Shown: positions 36,543 to 45,040 of the stretch, in pieces
How positions within the stretch are numbered: position 1 is the first letter of the stretch
How the letters are laid out: every line of letters begins with the position of its first letter
Origin: Lachnospiraceae bacterium
GTDB lineage: Bacteria > Bacillota > Clostridia > Lachnospirales > Lachnospiraceae
Direction of reading: 5' to 3'
Assembly (NCBI GenBank): GCA_902362715.1
Contig: CABIXN010000005.1
Span: 68,079 to 132,078, forward strand
DNA: 64,000 nucleotides
Program-made: the position numbers and the translations under genes
The notes under the pieces: model-generated
What the model was told of the DNA's origin: nothing
The model's input: only the letters and a program-made list of their open reading frames with translations
Databases searched by the model: none

Positions 36543-38238
36543 TCCCCCAGCCCAGCTCCGGATTCGGATAGTCAGTCCGAACTTCCAGAGGGCGGGCCAT
36601 CTTATGCAGAAATGCCTTTAGCTTTTCCCCATACAGATAAGGATCTTTTCCTTCTATAATTCCCTCTTCCATCATCAGAGCAGCCAGACCACTGACGTAA
36701 GGCGCAGCCATAGAAGTCCCGCTTCTTACCGCATAACCGCCTCCCGGCGCTGTAGATACGATTTCCACCCCGGGGGCCGCCACATCCGGTTTTACCTGCT
36801 GATTGTTTCTTGTAAATCCCCGTCCGGAAAAGTCTGCAAGCTTCCGGTATCTGGCATCATATGCACCTACAGAAATTACTTTTGAGGATGTGGAAGGAAT
36901 GGTCAGCGTTGTATTCTCTGTGGGATATAAAAATCCGCTCCCCTCACTTAGGACCGTCTGTCCAGGCAGCCACATATTATAAGTTCCATGCACAATTCTT
37001 TTTGGCACCAGAGTGATGGTCCAGATTCCCGGATCAATATAGGCATCTGCAGGTATTAAATCAATAAAGATCTCCTGGCTAATATGATAAGGTGACGGCA
37101 GTCCATAATAAATCAGAATTTCCGTTCTTCCCATTGTCATTCTTTGTATCCCAAGCTCGGGTATAATATTTCCAAGCTGATTTCCGGAAGGATGGGTAAG
37201 AATAATGTCAAATTCATCAACAAATGATTTCCAGATCTGAATACTGAATCCCGTCTCATAATCTCCTGCCGAGAAGGGGATTTCTTCCCGTCTTCCCTGA
37301 CGTACAGCTCCAGATGTATGGATTCTTGACGCTCCCTCATTTCCGGTTCCGGTCACAATAACAGATTTCCAGTAATCAGAAATCAAATCCATATAGGTCT
37401 CAAGCAGCGCCGCACCATCGTGTCCTCCGTAATTATTTCCAAAACTGATATTTACCGCTACAGGCATCCGGTATTCAAATGCCTTATATAAAACATAGTT
37501 TACCGCCGACATCAGTTCTGTTGTTCTGGGAAATGAGTTTTCTCTTTGAGTTCCAAGTTTTACCACAATCAGAGAACTTTCCGGAGCCACCCCGGTATAT
37601 TTTCCGTCAGAGGCTCTGCCGTTGCCTGCTGCAATTCCCGCTACATGAGTGCCGTGTCCTGATAGATCTCTGCTTGGAATCATCTCATAACGCGCTCCTT
37701 CATCAGGCATCTTAAGGGCCTCATTGATTTCCCGGCTGGTATAAACTTTACCTAAAGTCTGATCCCAGAGCTCCAAAATTCTAGTTGTTCCATCTGCATT
37801 GCGAAAATCCGGATGTGCATAATCAATTCCGGAATCAATCACCGCTACAATCACACCTCTACCGGTATATCCCCGGTAAACACTTTTTTGAGCACTTCTC
37901 TCCCCGGAGGAAAACTCTGTATCCAGAATATGAACATCCTCCTTTGCAAAAAACATATTTTTAGGTTTTTCCATATAAAGAATCTGCACTTCACTGGCAA
38001 CGGCTTCTACCTGATTTTCCGGAATAATCATAATTGCATAAGAATTTAAAAGTTCCAATATGCCAACCTGGGGAAACTTCTCTCTAATACCTGACAAATC
38101 CCCCGTATGTTTTACAATTACTTCCCACTTTTTTTCTTCATCCAGAAATCCAACATCCAATATCATGGATTTCTCACGTTCTTCCTGGGTTACTCCCATG
38201 GCCAGGTTTAAAAGATTTTCAATTTTTTCATTTTCCAT
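36532..38238 (-). CDS. Subtilisin-like S8 serine protease (CspB-like)
   Basis: This 568-residue protein has the full catalytic triad: Asp in AVIDSGIDYAHPDF, His in SGHGTHVAGIAAG and Ser in SGTSMAAPYVSGL, with oxyanion Asn in TGTGNEG. The N-terminal part (about 95 residues) looks like a propeptide, and a jelly-roll-like insert follows the Asn region. There is no signal peptide. Relatives are common in Clostridia, and some (CspB/CspBA) act in spore germination. Here no germination genes are adjacent, so the role is open. The ATG at 38238 lacks a clear ribosome site and lies 12 bases after a terminator-like hairpin. Confidence 0.87.
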   Translation of the reverse strand: MENEKIENLLNLAMGVTQEEREKSMILDVGFLDEEKKWEVIVKHTGDLSGIREKFPQVGILELLNSYAIMIIPENQVEAVASEVQILYMEKPKNMFFAKEDVHILDTEFSSGERSAQKSVYRGYTGRGVIVAVIDSGIDYAHPDFRNADGTTRILELWDQTLGKVYTSREINEALKMPDEGARYEMIPSRDLSGHGTHVAGIAAGNGRASDGKYTGVAPESSLIVVKLGTQRENSFPRTTELMSAVNYVLYKAFEYRMPVAVNISFGNNYGGHDGAALLETYMDLISDYWKSVIVTGTGNEGASRIHTSGAVRQGRREEIPFSAGDYETGFSIQIWKSFVDEFDIILTHPSGNQLGNIIPELGIQRMTMGRTEILIYYGLPSPYHISQEIFIDLIPADAYIDPGIWTITLVPKRIVHGTYNMWLPGQTVLSEGSGFLYPTENTTLTIPSTSSKVISVGAYDARYRKLADFSGRGFTRNNQQVKPDVAAPGVEIVSTAPGGGYAVRSGTSMAAPYVSGLAALMMEEGIIEGKDPYLYGEKLKAFLHKMARPLEVRTDYPNPELGWGIIG

Positions 38239-38240
38239 AG

Positions 38241-38325
38241 AAATCAAAAAGCACTTTTCTGATATTTTATGCAGAAAAGTGCCTGATATTCTAAACCTCT
38301 GGACTGTTTCATTCTAAACCAGAGG
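38241..38325 (-). promoter_or_regulatory. Two-hairpin leader, second hairpin terminator-like, before the subtilase
   Basis: On the minus strand CCTCTGG/CCAGAGG (38296-38325) is followed by GCACTTTTCTG/CAGAAAAGTGC (38251-38282), a perfect 11-base-pair stem with T5 after it. The subtilase ATG follows 12 bases after the stem. Either it ends the upstream operon or it acts as an attenuator for the protease. Confidence 0.65.
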
Positions 38326-38352
38326 ATATGTTCTGATTAGAAAGCCGCCGCC

Positions 38353-38724
38353 TTACTTTTTTGGGGGAAGAATTTCCAGCCAGTATCCGTCAGGATCTTC
38401 TATAAAATAAATTCCCATTTCTTTGTTTTCAAAACAGATACATCCCATCTTCTCATGGAGTGCATGGGCAGCCTCAAAGTCATCTGTTTCAAATGCTAAA
38501 TGAAACTCACAATCTCCCAGGTTGTAAGGACGGTCCATATCCCGCATCCAGGTCAGCTCCAGTTCAAAATCTGAACTGTCACTGGTGAGATATACAATAA
38601 TAAAGGATCCGTCACTGCTTTCCTTTCTTCTTGTTTCGGTTAATCCTAAAGCCTCTCCATAAAAATCTATAGATTTCTTCAGATCGTAAACATTATAATT
38701 TTCATGTATCATCTTAAATTTCAT
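38353..38724 (-). CDS. VOC-family protein, glyoxalase I-like
   Basis: The 123-residue protein has the two beta-alpha-beta-beta-beta modules of the vicinal oxygen chelate fold and all four likely metal ligands: His in MIHENYNV, Glu in FELELTW, His in CEFHLAF and Glu in GYWLEILP. It resembles lactoylglutathione lyase, but many clostridial members act on other substrates. It lies in a minus-strand run with an MBL hydrolase and mogA. Confidence 0.82.
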   Translation of the reverse strand: MKFKMIHENYNVYDLKKSIDFYGEALGLTETRRKESSDGSFIIVYLTSDSSDFELELTWMRDMDRPYNLGDCEFHLAFETDDFEAAHALHEKMGCICFENKEMGIYFIEDPDGYWLEILPPKK

Positions 38725-38760
38725 CGCAAATCCTCCTTGCCAAAATCAAAATACACACAT

Positions 38761-39468
38761 TTAAACCACAAACTGCTGGCCCTTCTTACAGATACGCCGT
38801 ACGGCTGATATATAAGCGCAGTCCCTGCGCTCTTCCAGATACGAATCAATAATACTGTAATCTTTCCAGAAATGCATGGGAAATACAGTTTTTGGCTGAA
38901 ATGCTTTCAAATATGCATCCATACCGTCAAATGCATACTGCCCCTGGCGGGGATCCAGCGGAAGAAAAGCCGCATCTGGCTGCCTTCCTTTCAGTTTTTC
39001 AATCTCACCCAAAAACCTTCTTCTCATTTCCTGATTATATGTATCACTTTCATCCGGCCACAGCCACAGGTTCAGGTCTCCGGCATGATAAATTTTTCTC
39101 TCTTCCGCCTCAATCCAGAAAGCGGCTCCCTCATCGGTAGATATCAGTGTTTCCACCTGTATAACAGAATCATCCGATAATGTAATCTCATACTGGGAAT
39201 CCAAAGCCGCCTCCGTTACGAAAGCATCCCCTGGCATATCATCCCGGTAAGAAATATCCTCAGACAATACATAGCGGACTTTCGGATACTGCTCCCACAG
39301 CGCCCATATTTTTTTATTGTAATGATCGTGATGGGCATGACTGGCAAACACCACAAGTTCCTTTTCTTTGGAAAGCTCTGGAAGCTTCCCGGTAAAATAG
39401 TCAAATAAAAGATACGTATTTTTAAGTTCCACAAGAAAACCACTGTGCCCTAAATATGTTACAATCAT
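38761..39468 (-). CDS. Metallo-beta-lactamase-fold hydrolase (UlaG-like)
   Basis: This 235-residue protein has the HxHxDH motif in SHAHHDHYN, an opening TYLGHSGFLVE as in the UlaG/beta-lactamase-like group, and an Asp ligand in YHAGDLNLW. The third His is in VFPMHFWKDY. The substrate is unknown. It follows mogA by 26 bases on the same strand. Confidence 0.82.
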   Translation of the reverse strand: MIVTYLGHSGFLVELKNTYLLFDYFTGKLPELSKEKELVVFASHAHHDHYNKKIWALWEQYPKVRYVLSEDISYRDDMPGDAFVTEAALDSQYEITLSDDSVIQVETLISTDEGAAFWIEAEERKIYHAGDLNLWLWPDESDTYNQEMRRRFLGEIEKLKGRQPDAAFLPLDPRQGQYAFDGMDAYLKAFQPKTVFPMHFWKDYSIIDSYLEERRDCAYISAVRRICKKGQQFVV

Positions 39469-39494
39469 AAATTACTTCCTTACCTTTAGCAGAA

Positions 39495-39983
39495 CTATTC
39501 TTTTCTGGCGCATTCGCTGTCAAGTCCTTTTAAAATTTCCAGACCGTGTTTCAATGAAGGCAGAATATACTCAAGAGCTTCTCTGACTGCTTTCGGACTC
39601 CCTGGAAGATTCACAATCAAAGTTTCTCCCCGGATACCTGCCATGGCTCTAGAAAGCATTGCCCTGGGCGTAATAGAAAGCGAGTAAAATAAAATGGCGT
39701 CTGTAATCCCTCTGGCCTCCCGCTCAATTACCATCTTTGTAGCCTCAGGGGTCACATCCCTGACAGAAAACCCGGTGCCTCCTGTAGTCAGCACCAGATC
39801 TGCCCCATGATCGCACAGATCCTTCATTTCATCTGCCAGCATCTGCTTTTCATCCGGCAGTACTACTTTACGCATAATCTCATATCCTGCTTCTGTAAGC
39901 AGATCGGCAATCACCTGACCGCTGACATCCTCTCGTTCACCTGCATATCCTTTATCACTGGATGTAATAATTGCTGCTTTCAT
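39495..39983 (-). CDS. mogA: MogA/MoaB-type molybdopterin-binding protein
   Basis: The 162-residue protein has the MoCF-biosynthesis fold: TTGGTGFSVRDVTPEAT is the molybdopterin-binding loop, and SRAMAGIRGETLIVNLPGSPKAV is the conserved C-terminal part. MogA adenylylates molybdopterin and MoaB-type relatives do likewise. ATG 39983 is chosen for the canonical MKAAIIT start with GAGGAG nearby. The gene overlaps no neighbour, and the phosphoesterase ends eight bases before it. No other molybdenum genes are in the window. Confidence 0.87.
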   Translation of the reverse strand: MKAAIITSSDKGYAGEREDVSGQVIADLLTEAGYEIMRKVVLPDEKQMLADEMKDLCDHGADLVLTTGGTGFSVRDVTPEATKMVIEREARGITDAILFYSLSITPRAMLSRAMAGIRGETLIVNLPGSPKAVREALEYILPSLKHGLEILKGLDSECARKE

Positions 39984-39990
39984 CTCTCCT

Positions 39991-40836
39991 CTAATTCCTT
40001 TCTTTTTCCTGCTCAATAATCACAATTTCTTTTGGATTTCCAAACCGGGGGACCCCGGCCGTATTGGCCAGTCCTCCGCTAATTATAAGCTTCTTATCAT
40101 ACATGCCATAACAATACTCCGGAAAAAAACCCTGTCCGGGAGCCAGAATCCCGCATGTTCCAATTCTCCACTGTCCTCCGTGTACATGTCCGGACAAAAC
40201 CAGATCAAACTGGTCCAGACCGGTTCCCCGGATAAATTTTTTATAATATTCCGGATGGTGGCAGAGCAGAATTTTCGTTCCCTTTTTTTGCCCAAAGCGT
40301 TTCAGCCAATCCAGATCATACCTGGTGGAAAGTCCTCCAATGAGAACCCTCCCGGAGTCCGTTATAAATTCTATATCCTCATTGTCCAGCAGAATAATAT
40401 GATTTTCCTTAAATTTTCTGTAATCTTCCGGTAAAAAATACCACTCATGATTCCCAACACTGTAACATACAGGAGCAATTTTTGCAGCCTGAATCAAAAA
40501 TTTAAGTCCCGCTCCTCTCTGCTGCTGCTCTCCCCAAAATTTCCGGCCCACTGCCGTTACCGTCTTTATTATCTTATACATCGCCCGGTGTCTGCTGGTA
40601 ACTTCCTGCCAGCGCTCCATCTCCGCTGAAGTAATGATACCGTTCTCTTCATCGCACCGTTCCATAAAATCTCCGGCCGCCGCAATCAAATCCGGTTTTT
40701 CCTTCCTCAACAGCTCTAATGCTTCCTGTCCGGACCTATCATGGAGATCGGTCACAAGAGCAATTTTTTGCGGCATCCCCCCACCGGAATTTATCTTGTA
40801 TCTGGTTACTATGGTATTTCCTTTTTTCTGACTCAT
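39991..40836 (-). CDS. Metallophosphoesterase (YkuE-like)
   Basis: The 281-residue calcineurin-type phosphoesterase shows TDLHDRSG, AAGDFME, VGNHEWYF, CHHPEYY and LSGHVHGGQWRIG, giving the two-metal centre. GGHVHGGQ-type endings are typical of the YkuE/YaeI lipid or nucleotide phosphohydrolases. No signal peptide or membrane segment is visible. AAAGGATGGATCT precedes the ATG. It heads the minus-strand run and is divergent from csoR. Confidence 0.82.
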   Translation of the reverse strand: MSQKKGNTIVTRYKINSGGGMPQKIALVTDLHDRSGQEALELLRKEKPDLIAAAGDFMERCDEENGIITSAEMERWQEVTSRHRAMYKIIKTVTAVGRKFWGEQQQRGAGLKFLIQAAKIAPVCYSVGNHEWYFLPEDYRKFKENHIILLDNEDIEFITDSGRVLIGGLSTRYDLDWLKRFGQKKGTKILLCHHPEYYKKFIRGTGLDQFDLVLSGHVHGGQWRIGTCGILAPGQGFFPEYCYGMYDKKLIISGGLANTAGVPRFGNPKEIVIIEQEKERN

Positions 40837-41024
40837 AGATCCATCCTTTTTTATCTGCCCTTTTATTATACATAATTCTTCCCCCTCGTAAACAGTTCAG
40901 ACAAGAAAAACTGTTTTGTAAATTTCGTTTTTCCAGTATGTGAAAGGTATCGTGAATTATTTTAATTCTATAATGCAATTTTCTTTGAAATATTTTATAC
41001 TGATAAGCAGAAATAATAAAATAG

Positions 41025-41040
41025 ATACCCCCACAGGTAT
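41025..41040 (+). promoter_or_regulatory. CsoR operator upstream of csoR
   Basis: ATACCCCCACAGGTAT is a 16-base dyad of the copper-type CsoR operator pattern (ATACCC-N4-GGGTAT). It lies just before the csoR ribosome binding site. Confidence 0.75.
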
Positions 41041-41056
41041 TTTAGGAGGTGACAGT

Positions 41057-41332
41057 ATGAAACAATGTATGGATTCCGCCAATCTTCACAGAAGATTGAG
41101 AAAAATTATCGGCCAGGTACAGGCCATAGACCGTATGATTGATGAAGATGTTCCCTGTGAAGATATTCTTTCTCAAATCAACGCTGCAAAATCTGCCCTT
41201 CACAAATCAGGACAGGTGGTACTCGAAGGGCATATCAGACATTGTGTCCGGGATGGTATTGAACACGGTGACGCAGATAAAACAATTGCCAGCTTTACAA
41301 AAGCAGTGGAACGCTTTGCAAATATGAATTAG
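41057..41332 (+). CDS. csoR: CsoR/RcnR-family metal-responsive repressor
   Basis: This 91-residue all-helical repressor belongs to DUF156. The metal-binding pattern is seen: Cys in DEDVPCEDIL, then His in VVLEGHIRHC and Cys in HIRHCVRDG, i.e. the C-H-C ligands of copper CsoR. It releases DNA when Cu(I) binds. TAGGAGGTGACAGT precedes the ATG at 41057; an upstream open extension is not used. Three matching operator boxes (41025, 41384, 41409) support autoregulation and control of the downstream ATPase. Confidence 0.88.
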   Translation: MKQCMDSANLHRRLRKIIGQVQAIDRMIDEDVPCEDILSQINAAKSALHKSGQVVLEGHIRHCVRDGIEHGDADKTIASFTKAVERFANMN

Positions 41333-41340
41333 TACTCTAA

Positions 41341-41366
41341 GCCAGTCTTTTACAGACTGGTTTTTC
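41341..41366 (+). terminator. Terminator after csoR
   Basis: GCCAGTC and GACTGG form a stem around a TTTTACA loop, followed by T5. It separates csoR from the ATPase gene, which has its own promoter. Confidence 0.75.
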
Positions 41367-41373
41367 TTTTTCC

Positions 41374-41424
41374 TTGACTTATTATACCCCCATGGGTATT
41401 ATATATCTATACCCCTATAGGTAT
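41374..41424 (+). promoter_or_regulatory. Promoter of the P-type ATPase with two CsoR boxes
   Basis: TTGACT (41374-41379) and TATTAT (41397-41402) are 17 bases apart. ATACCCCCATGGGTAT (41384-41399) fills the spacer, and ATACCCCTATAGGTAT (41409-41424) lies just downstream, so the repressor would block polymerase directly. Confidence 0.88.
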
Positions 41425-41441
41425 AAAAGGAGGAATTTTCT

Positions 41442-43373
41442 ATGGACCTATTAAAAAAAGTACTAAGCCTTGGAGGCGTCAAAAAAGATATTGCCTTTCT
41501 GGCTGTTTCCGGCGCAGCCTTGCTTGCAAGTATTTTCCGCTTCAGACCCCTGGGCCTTGATCCCGCATGGATCGCTATTCTCCTCTGCGGGATTCCCATT
41601 ATTTTAGAAGCGGTGATCGGGCTTGTTACAGAGTTCGATATAAAGGCTGACGTCCTTGTCTCTATTGCACTGGCCGCCTCTATCATAATCCGGGAAGACT
41701 TCGCCGCAGGTGAAGTTGCCTTCATCATGCAGTTAGGAGCATTATTGGAAGATATGACAGTTGCCAGAGCAAAAGCCGGCATTGAAAAATTAGTGCATCT
41801 AACCCCCCGGACTGCCCGGAAAATAACCGATACCACAGAAACCGTTATTCCCGCCCAACAGGTAAATATAGGTGATATTCTGCGGGTTCTTCCCGGAGAA
41901 ACTGTGCCGGTTGACGGCATCATCCTCTCCGGCCATACCTCTATTAATCAGTCAGTCATGACCGGCGAATCCCTTCCGGTTGATAAGGAAGCCGGCGATC
42001 CGGTATCCAGCGGCACGGTTAATCAATTTGGCTCCTTTGATATGAAAGCCCTTAAAGTCGGAGAAGACAGCTCCATTCAAAGGATGATACGTCTTGTTCA
42101 GTCCGCAGACGCCGGAAAGGCAAAAATTGTAGGAATTGCCGATCGGTGGGCTACCTGGATCGTTGTTATTGCTTTAGCCGCCGCCGCACTCACATGGCTG
42201 ATCAGCGGGGAGATGATACGGGCCGTTACCATACTTGTTGTTTTCTGCCCCTGTGCAATGGTGCTTGCCACACCTACTGCGATTATGGCAGCCATCGGAA
42301 ATGCAACCAGACATGGTTTTTTAGTTCGTGTAGGAGATGCTTTAGAACGGCTGGCCGCAGTTTCTGTACTCACCTTTGATAAAACAGGAACGCTGACCCA
42401 TGGAACACCCAAGGTCATTTCCGTCCGCAGCATTAATAAAGACCAGACAAAACAGGAACTTTTCCGTCTGATCGCAGGGGCAGAATTACGTTCCGAGCAT
42501 CCCTTAGGAAAAGCAGTTATTTCCTCCTGGCAGGAAACATACCGTACCCCGGTTCCCCAGCCGCAGACCTTTCAAATGATTCCGGGACGCGGAGTCCGCG
42601 CCACTGTAGAAGGCCATGAAATTCTGGCAGGTAATACTGCCCTGCTGTCTGAACATAAGATCTGTCTTCCTGATACAGTTAAACTGCAGGCAGAAGGCTT
42701 TCTAAAAACAGGAAGCACCATTATTTACTGTACCGTTGACCAGCACTTTTCCGGTTTTATCGCCCTGTCAGATACCCTCAGAAGCGATGCGGCCAATACC
42801 ATTCATAACCTGCAGCAATCCGGCACCACCCCTGTACTGCTCACCGGTGACAATGAAAATGCCGCAGCTTATATCGCAGACCGGCTTGGAATTAAAAAAG
42901 TACATGCAAACTGTCTGCCCGAAACCAAACTGTCACAAATAAAAGAATATGAAGCTTCCGGGAAACAGGTATGTATGATAGGAGACGGAATCAACGATGC
43001 TCCCGCACTGAAAGCAGCCCATGTAGGAATCGCAATGGGGGGAATCGGAAGCGATATCGCCGTGGATGCCGCCGATATAACATTAATCAACGATCAAATC
43101 TGCGAGCTTCCCCACCTGCTCTCTCTGTCTAGACGCATGATGACCACCATAAAATGTAACCTCACATTTTCCATGACCCTGAACTTTATCGCTATTATTC
43201 TGGCAGTCACAGGAATTTTAAATCCGGTAATCGGTGCGCTGGTGCATAACGCAGGCTCCGTCATCGTAATCATAAACTCCGCACTGCTGTTGAATTGGAA
43301 GCAGAAAAACAATTACCAGCCATCCCGGCCTGCACCAAAAACAGGCAGCGCCCTGCCACTATCAGAAAAGTAA
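41442..43373 (+). CDS. Heavy-metal P-type ATPase without N-terminal metal-binding domain
   Basis: This 643-residue P1B-type pump has TGESLPVD in the actuator domain, the membrane CPC metal site in VVFCPCAMVLATPTA, the phosphorylation motif DKTGTLTHG, HPLG in the nucleotide domain, and MIGDGINDAPAL. No GMTCxxC-type domain precedes the first helices. The last helices read HNAGSVIVIINSALLL, which resembles the HExGT-type end of Co/Fe or Zn pumps more than that of CopA. CsoR control favours Cu(I), yet the ion is uncertain. The role is metal efflux at the cytoplasmic membrane. Confidence 0.88.
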   Translation: MDLLKKVLSLGGVKKDIAFLAVSGAALLASIFRFRPLGLDPAWIAILLCGIPIILEAVIGLVTEFDIKADVLVSIALAASIIIREDFAAGEVAFIMQLGALLEDMTVARAKAGIEKLVHLTPRTARKITDTTETVIPAQQVNIGDILRVLPGETVPVDGIILSGHTSINQSVMTGESLPVDKEAGDPVSSGTVNQFGSFDMKALKVGEDSSIQRMIRLVQSADAGKAKIVGIADRWATWIVVIALAAAALTWLISGEMIRAVTILVVFCPCAMVLATPTAIMAAIGNATRHGFLVRVGDALERLAAVSVLTFDKTGTLTHGTPKVISVRSINKDQTKQELFRLIAGAELRSEHPLGKAVISSWQETYRTPVPQPQTFQMIPGRGVRATVEGHEILAGNTALLSEHKICLPDTVKLQAEGFLKTGSTIIYCTVDQHFSGFIALSDTLRSDAANTIHNLQQSGTTPVLLTGDNENAAAYIADRLGIKKVHANCLPETKLSQIKEYEASGKQVCMIGDGINDAPALKAAHVGIAMGGIGSDIAVDAADITLINDQICELPHLLSLSRRMMTTIKCNLTFSMTLNFIAIILAVTGILNPVIGALVHNAGSVIVIINSALLLNWKQKNNYQPSRPAPKTGSALPLSEK

Positions 43374-43377
43374 TCAC

Positions 43378-43406
43378 TTGTAACATTGTACTAAACTATG
43401 TACAAT
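43378..43406 (+). promoter_or_regulatory. Promoter of the SDR gene with palindromic operator
   Basis: TTGTAA (43378-43383) and TACAAT (43401-43406) are 17 bases apart. ATTGTAC-N8-GTACAAT at 43385-43406 is a perfect dyad covering spacer and -10 box, a likely repressor or MerR-type activator site. No regulator is encoded next to it. Confidence 0.65.
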
Positions 43407-43409
43407 ATA

Positions 43410-43585
43410 CCATATCAGAAGAAAATCAAGCGACTGTGAAGCAGGCATTTGATTTTCTCTGATATGGTAGTGACAAAATCTTTTAGTGCCTCTGGCACGA
43501 CAGATGCGAAGCAGATGGATTTTGGAGGATTTGCATTCGAAGAAAATCAAGCGACTGCGAAGCAGCAGGATCAAGCGACTGTGAA
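43410..43585 (+). repeat. Hairpin and GCGACTG-type direct repeats in the SDR leader
   Basis: CCATATCAG (43410-43418) pairs with CTGATATGG (43459-43467), extended inward by GAAAATCAA/TTGATTTTC. Inside and after it a unit GAAGAAAATCAAGCGACTG..GAAGCAG occurs at 43418-43444 and 43539-43565, with a partial copy ATCAAGCGACTGTGAA at 43570-43585. A small GTGCC/GGCAC stem lies at 43486-43498. The leader before the SDR ATG is therefore about 190 bases and structured. Confidence 0.7.
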
Positions 43586-43607
43586 AAACGATCAGGAGGT
43601 ATATTTT

Positions 43608-44354
43608 ATGTTATTAAAAGGAAAAGTAGCAATTGTAACGGGCGGTACAAGAGGAATCGGCAATGCCATTGTCCGCAAATTTCTGGAAAACGGTGCGGCT
43701 GTTGTTTTGTTTGGTTCCAGAAAAGAGACTGTAGAAAAGGCTGTGAAAGCCTTAAAAGAGACAAATCCTGAGTGGTCCGCTGAGGGCATGTTTCCGGATT
43801 TATCAGATCCTCAGGCAGTGGCAGATGCCATCTCTGCCGTAAAAGAAACATACGGAAAAGTGGATATTCTCGTAAATAACGCAGGAATCGCACAGAGTAC
43901 AAGTCTTTACGATTATCAGCCGGGCGAGTTTGACAAGATCATGGATTTGAATGTCAAAGCGCTGTTTTATACGATTCAGCCGGCGGCCAAAATCATGAAA
44001 GAACAAGGGGGCGGATGTATTTTAAATACAAGTTCTATGGTAAGTATTTCCGGTCAGCCATCCGGCGTCGGCTATCCTGCCAGCAAATTTGCTGTAAACG
44101 GCCTGACGCTTTCACTGGCTAGAGAGCTTGCAAAAGACAATATCCGTGTCAACGCAGTTGCTCCCGGAGTAACAAGAACAGATATGGTGGCAGCTCTGCC
44201 TGACGAAATGGTGAAGGCTGTATGCGCAGGTATTCCTCTTGGCAGAATGGCAGAGCCTGAAGATATCGCCAATGCCTTTTTATTCCTGGCAAGCGATATG
44301 GCAAGTTATGTAACTGGTGAAGTATTATCTGTAGATGGTGCTGCAAGAGCCTAG
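43608..44354 (+). CDS. Short-chain dehydrogenase/reductase, related to BaiA-type hydroxysteroid dehydrogenases
   Basis: The 248-residue classical SDR has GGTRGIG (dinucleotide loop), NNAGIA, the catalytic Ser in LNTSSMVS, YPASK (Tyr and Lys) and a C-terminal SVDGAARA. From memory the sequence order resembles FabG and bile-acid BaiA/3-HSDH enzymes, including GVGYPASK and PEDIANAFLFLASD. FGSRKET after the second strand places Ser-Arg-Lys where BaiA has Glu, which suggests NADP(H) preference. The substrate is unknown. CAGGAGG precedes ATG 43608; the open extension upstream encodes only the repeats. Confidence 0.8.
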   Translation: MLLKGKVAIVTGGTRGIGNAIVRKFLENGAAVVLFGSRKETVEKAVKALKETNPEWSAEGMFPDLSDPQAVADAISAVKETYGKVDILVNNAGIAQSTSLYDYQPGEFDKIMDLNVKALFYTIQPAAKIMKEQGGGCILNTSSMVSISGQPSGVGYPASKFAVNGLTLSLARELAKDNIRVNAVAPGVTRTDMVAALPDEMVKAVCAGIPLGRMAEPEDIANAFLFLASDMASYVTGEVLSVDGAARA

Positions 44355-44367
44355 ATTATAAAAAGTC

Positions 44368-44420
44368 TTAAAAGCAGGAAACATCGGCTTTTGCCGGCCG
44401 GATTTCCTGCTTTTAAAATT
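44368..44420. terminator. Terminator between SDR and flavodoxin genes
   Basis: TTAAAAGCAGGAAA (44368-44381) pairs with TTTCCTGCTTTTAA (44403-44416), with a GCCGGCCGG-containing loop. It serves the convergent SDR and flavodoxin genes. Confidence 0.8.
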
Positions 44421-44448
44421 ATCTATCATTATATCTTTCTGCTTGCGT

Positions 44449-44928
44449 TTACTTTACCTGCTGCAGCCATTTTCTCAGCTGTTCTGCTGACTGATTTCCA
44501 TTTAACATTTTTCCTTCTGCTATTTTCGCCTCTGCGGATATGCTTCCCTTTAATTTCTCTATGGTTTTTCCAAATCCGCTCCCGCCGGAAGTTGCAAATA
44601 AAATGATGTTCTTCCCTGTAAAATCATAGCTTTCTAAAAATCTGTTTATAATGGTCGGTGCTATATACCACCATATCGGGAAACACAGCATAATATTTTG
44701 ATACCTATTTATATCTGCATCGGTGTCCAAAAGTTCCGGATACGGAGCATTCCCTTTCATCTCCCTGGAACTTCTAGAGGTTTCATCCATCCAGTCCAGA
44801 TCTTTTTTTGTATAAGGAATCTTTGGTTTTATTTCGTATAAATCTGCATCCGCCGCCTGTGCCAGTATTCCCGCTGCCTGTGCAGTTACTCCGCTGGCTG
44901 AAAAATATGCCACTAATGTTTTTTCCAT
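44449..44928 (-). CDS. Flavodoxin-family protein
   Basis: This 159-residue protein starts with TLVAYFSASGVTAQAA, the FMN phosphate-binding loop of the flavodoxin_4 type, and has CFPIWWYIAPTIINRFLE and LFATSGGSGFGKTIE around the isoalloxazine ring. Such proteins are used as electron carriers or quinone/FMN reductases. It is convergent with the SDR and has no obvious partner in an operon. Confidence 0.87.
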   Translation of the reverse strand: MEKTLVAYFSASGVTAQAAGILAQAADADLYEIKPKIPYTKKDLDWMDETSRSSREMKGNAPYPELLDTDADINRYQNIMLCFPIWWYIAPTIINRFLESYDFTGKNIILFATSGGSGFGKTIEKLKGSISAEAKIAEGKMLNGNQSAEQLRKWLQQVK

Positions 44929-45040
44929 GTTTCATGCTCCTTTCAAATATTACCTTTCTCACAGTATAAAACGCTCTGCCTGTGATGTCTAATACTTCCT
45001 GCAAATGGTCTGTGATACGTTTCAGGCATAACATTAATAA

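Noticed and set aside
40837..40978. Minus-strand frame upstream of the metallophosphoesterase
   Set aside because: It is in another frame to the enzyme, has no ribosome site and no recognisable motif.
41399..41923. Long antisense frame (174 codons) under the P-type ATPase
   Set aside because: It mirrors a coding sequence with strong motifs on the plus strand, has low complexity and lacks a ribosome site.
43449..43607. N-terminal extension of the SDR
   Set aside because: It encodes only the GCGACTG-type repeats, and the ATG at 43608 has AGGAGG and the canonical SDR start.
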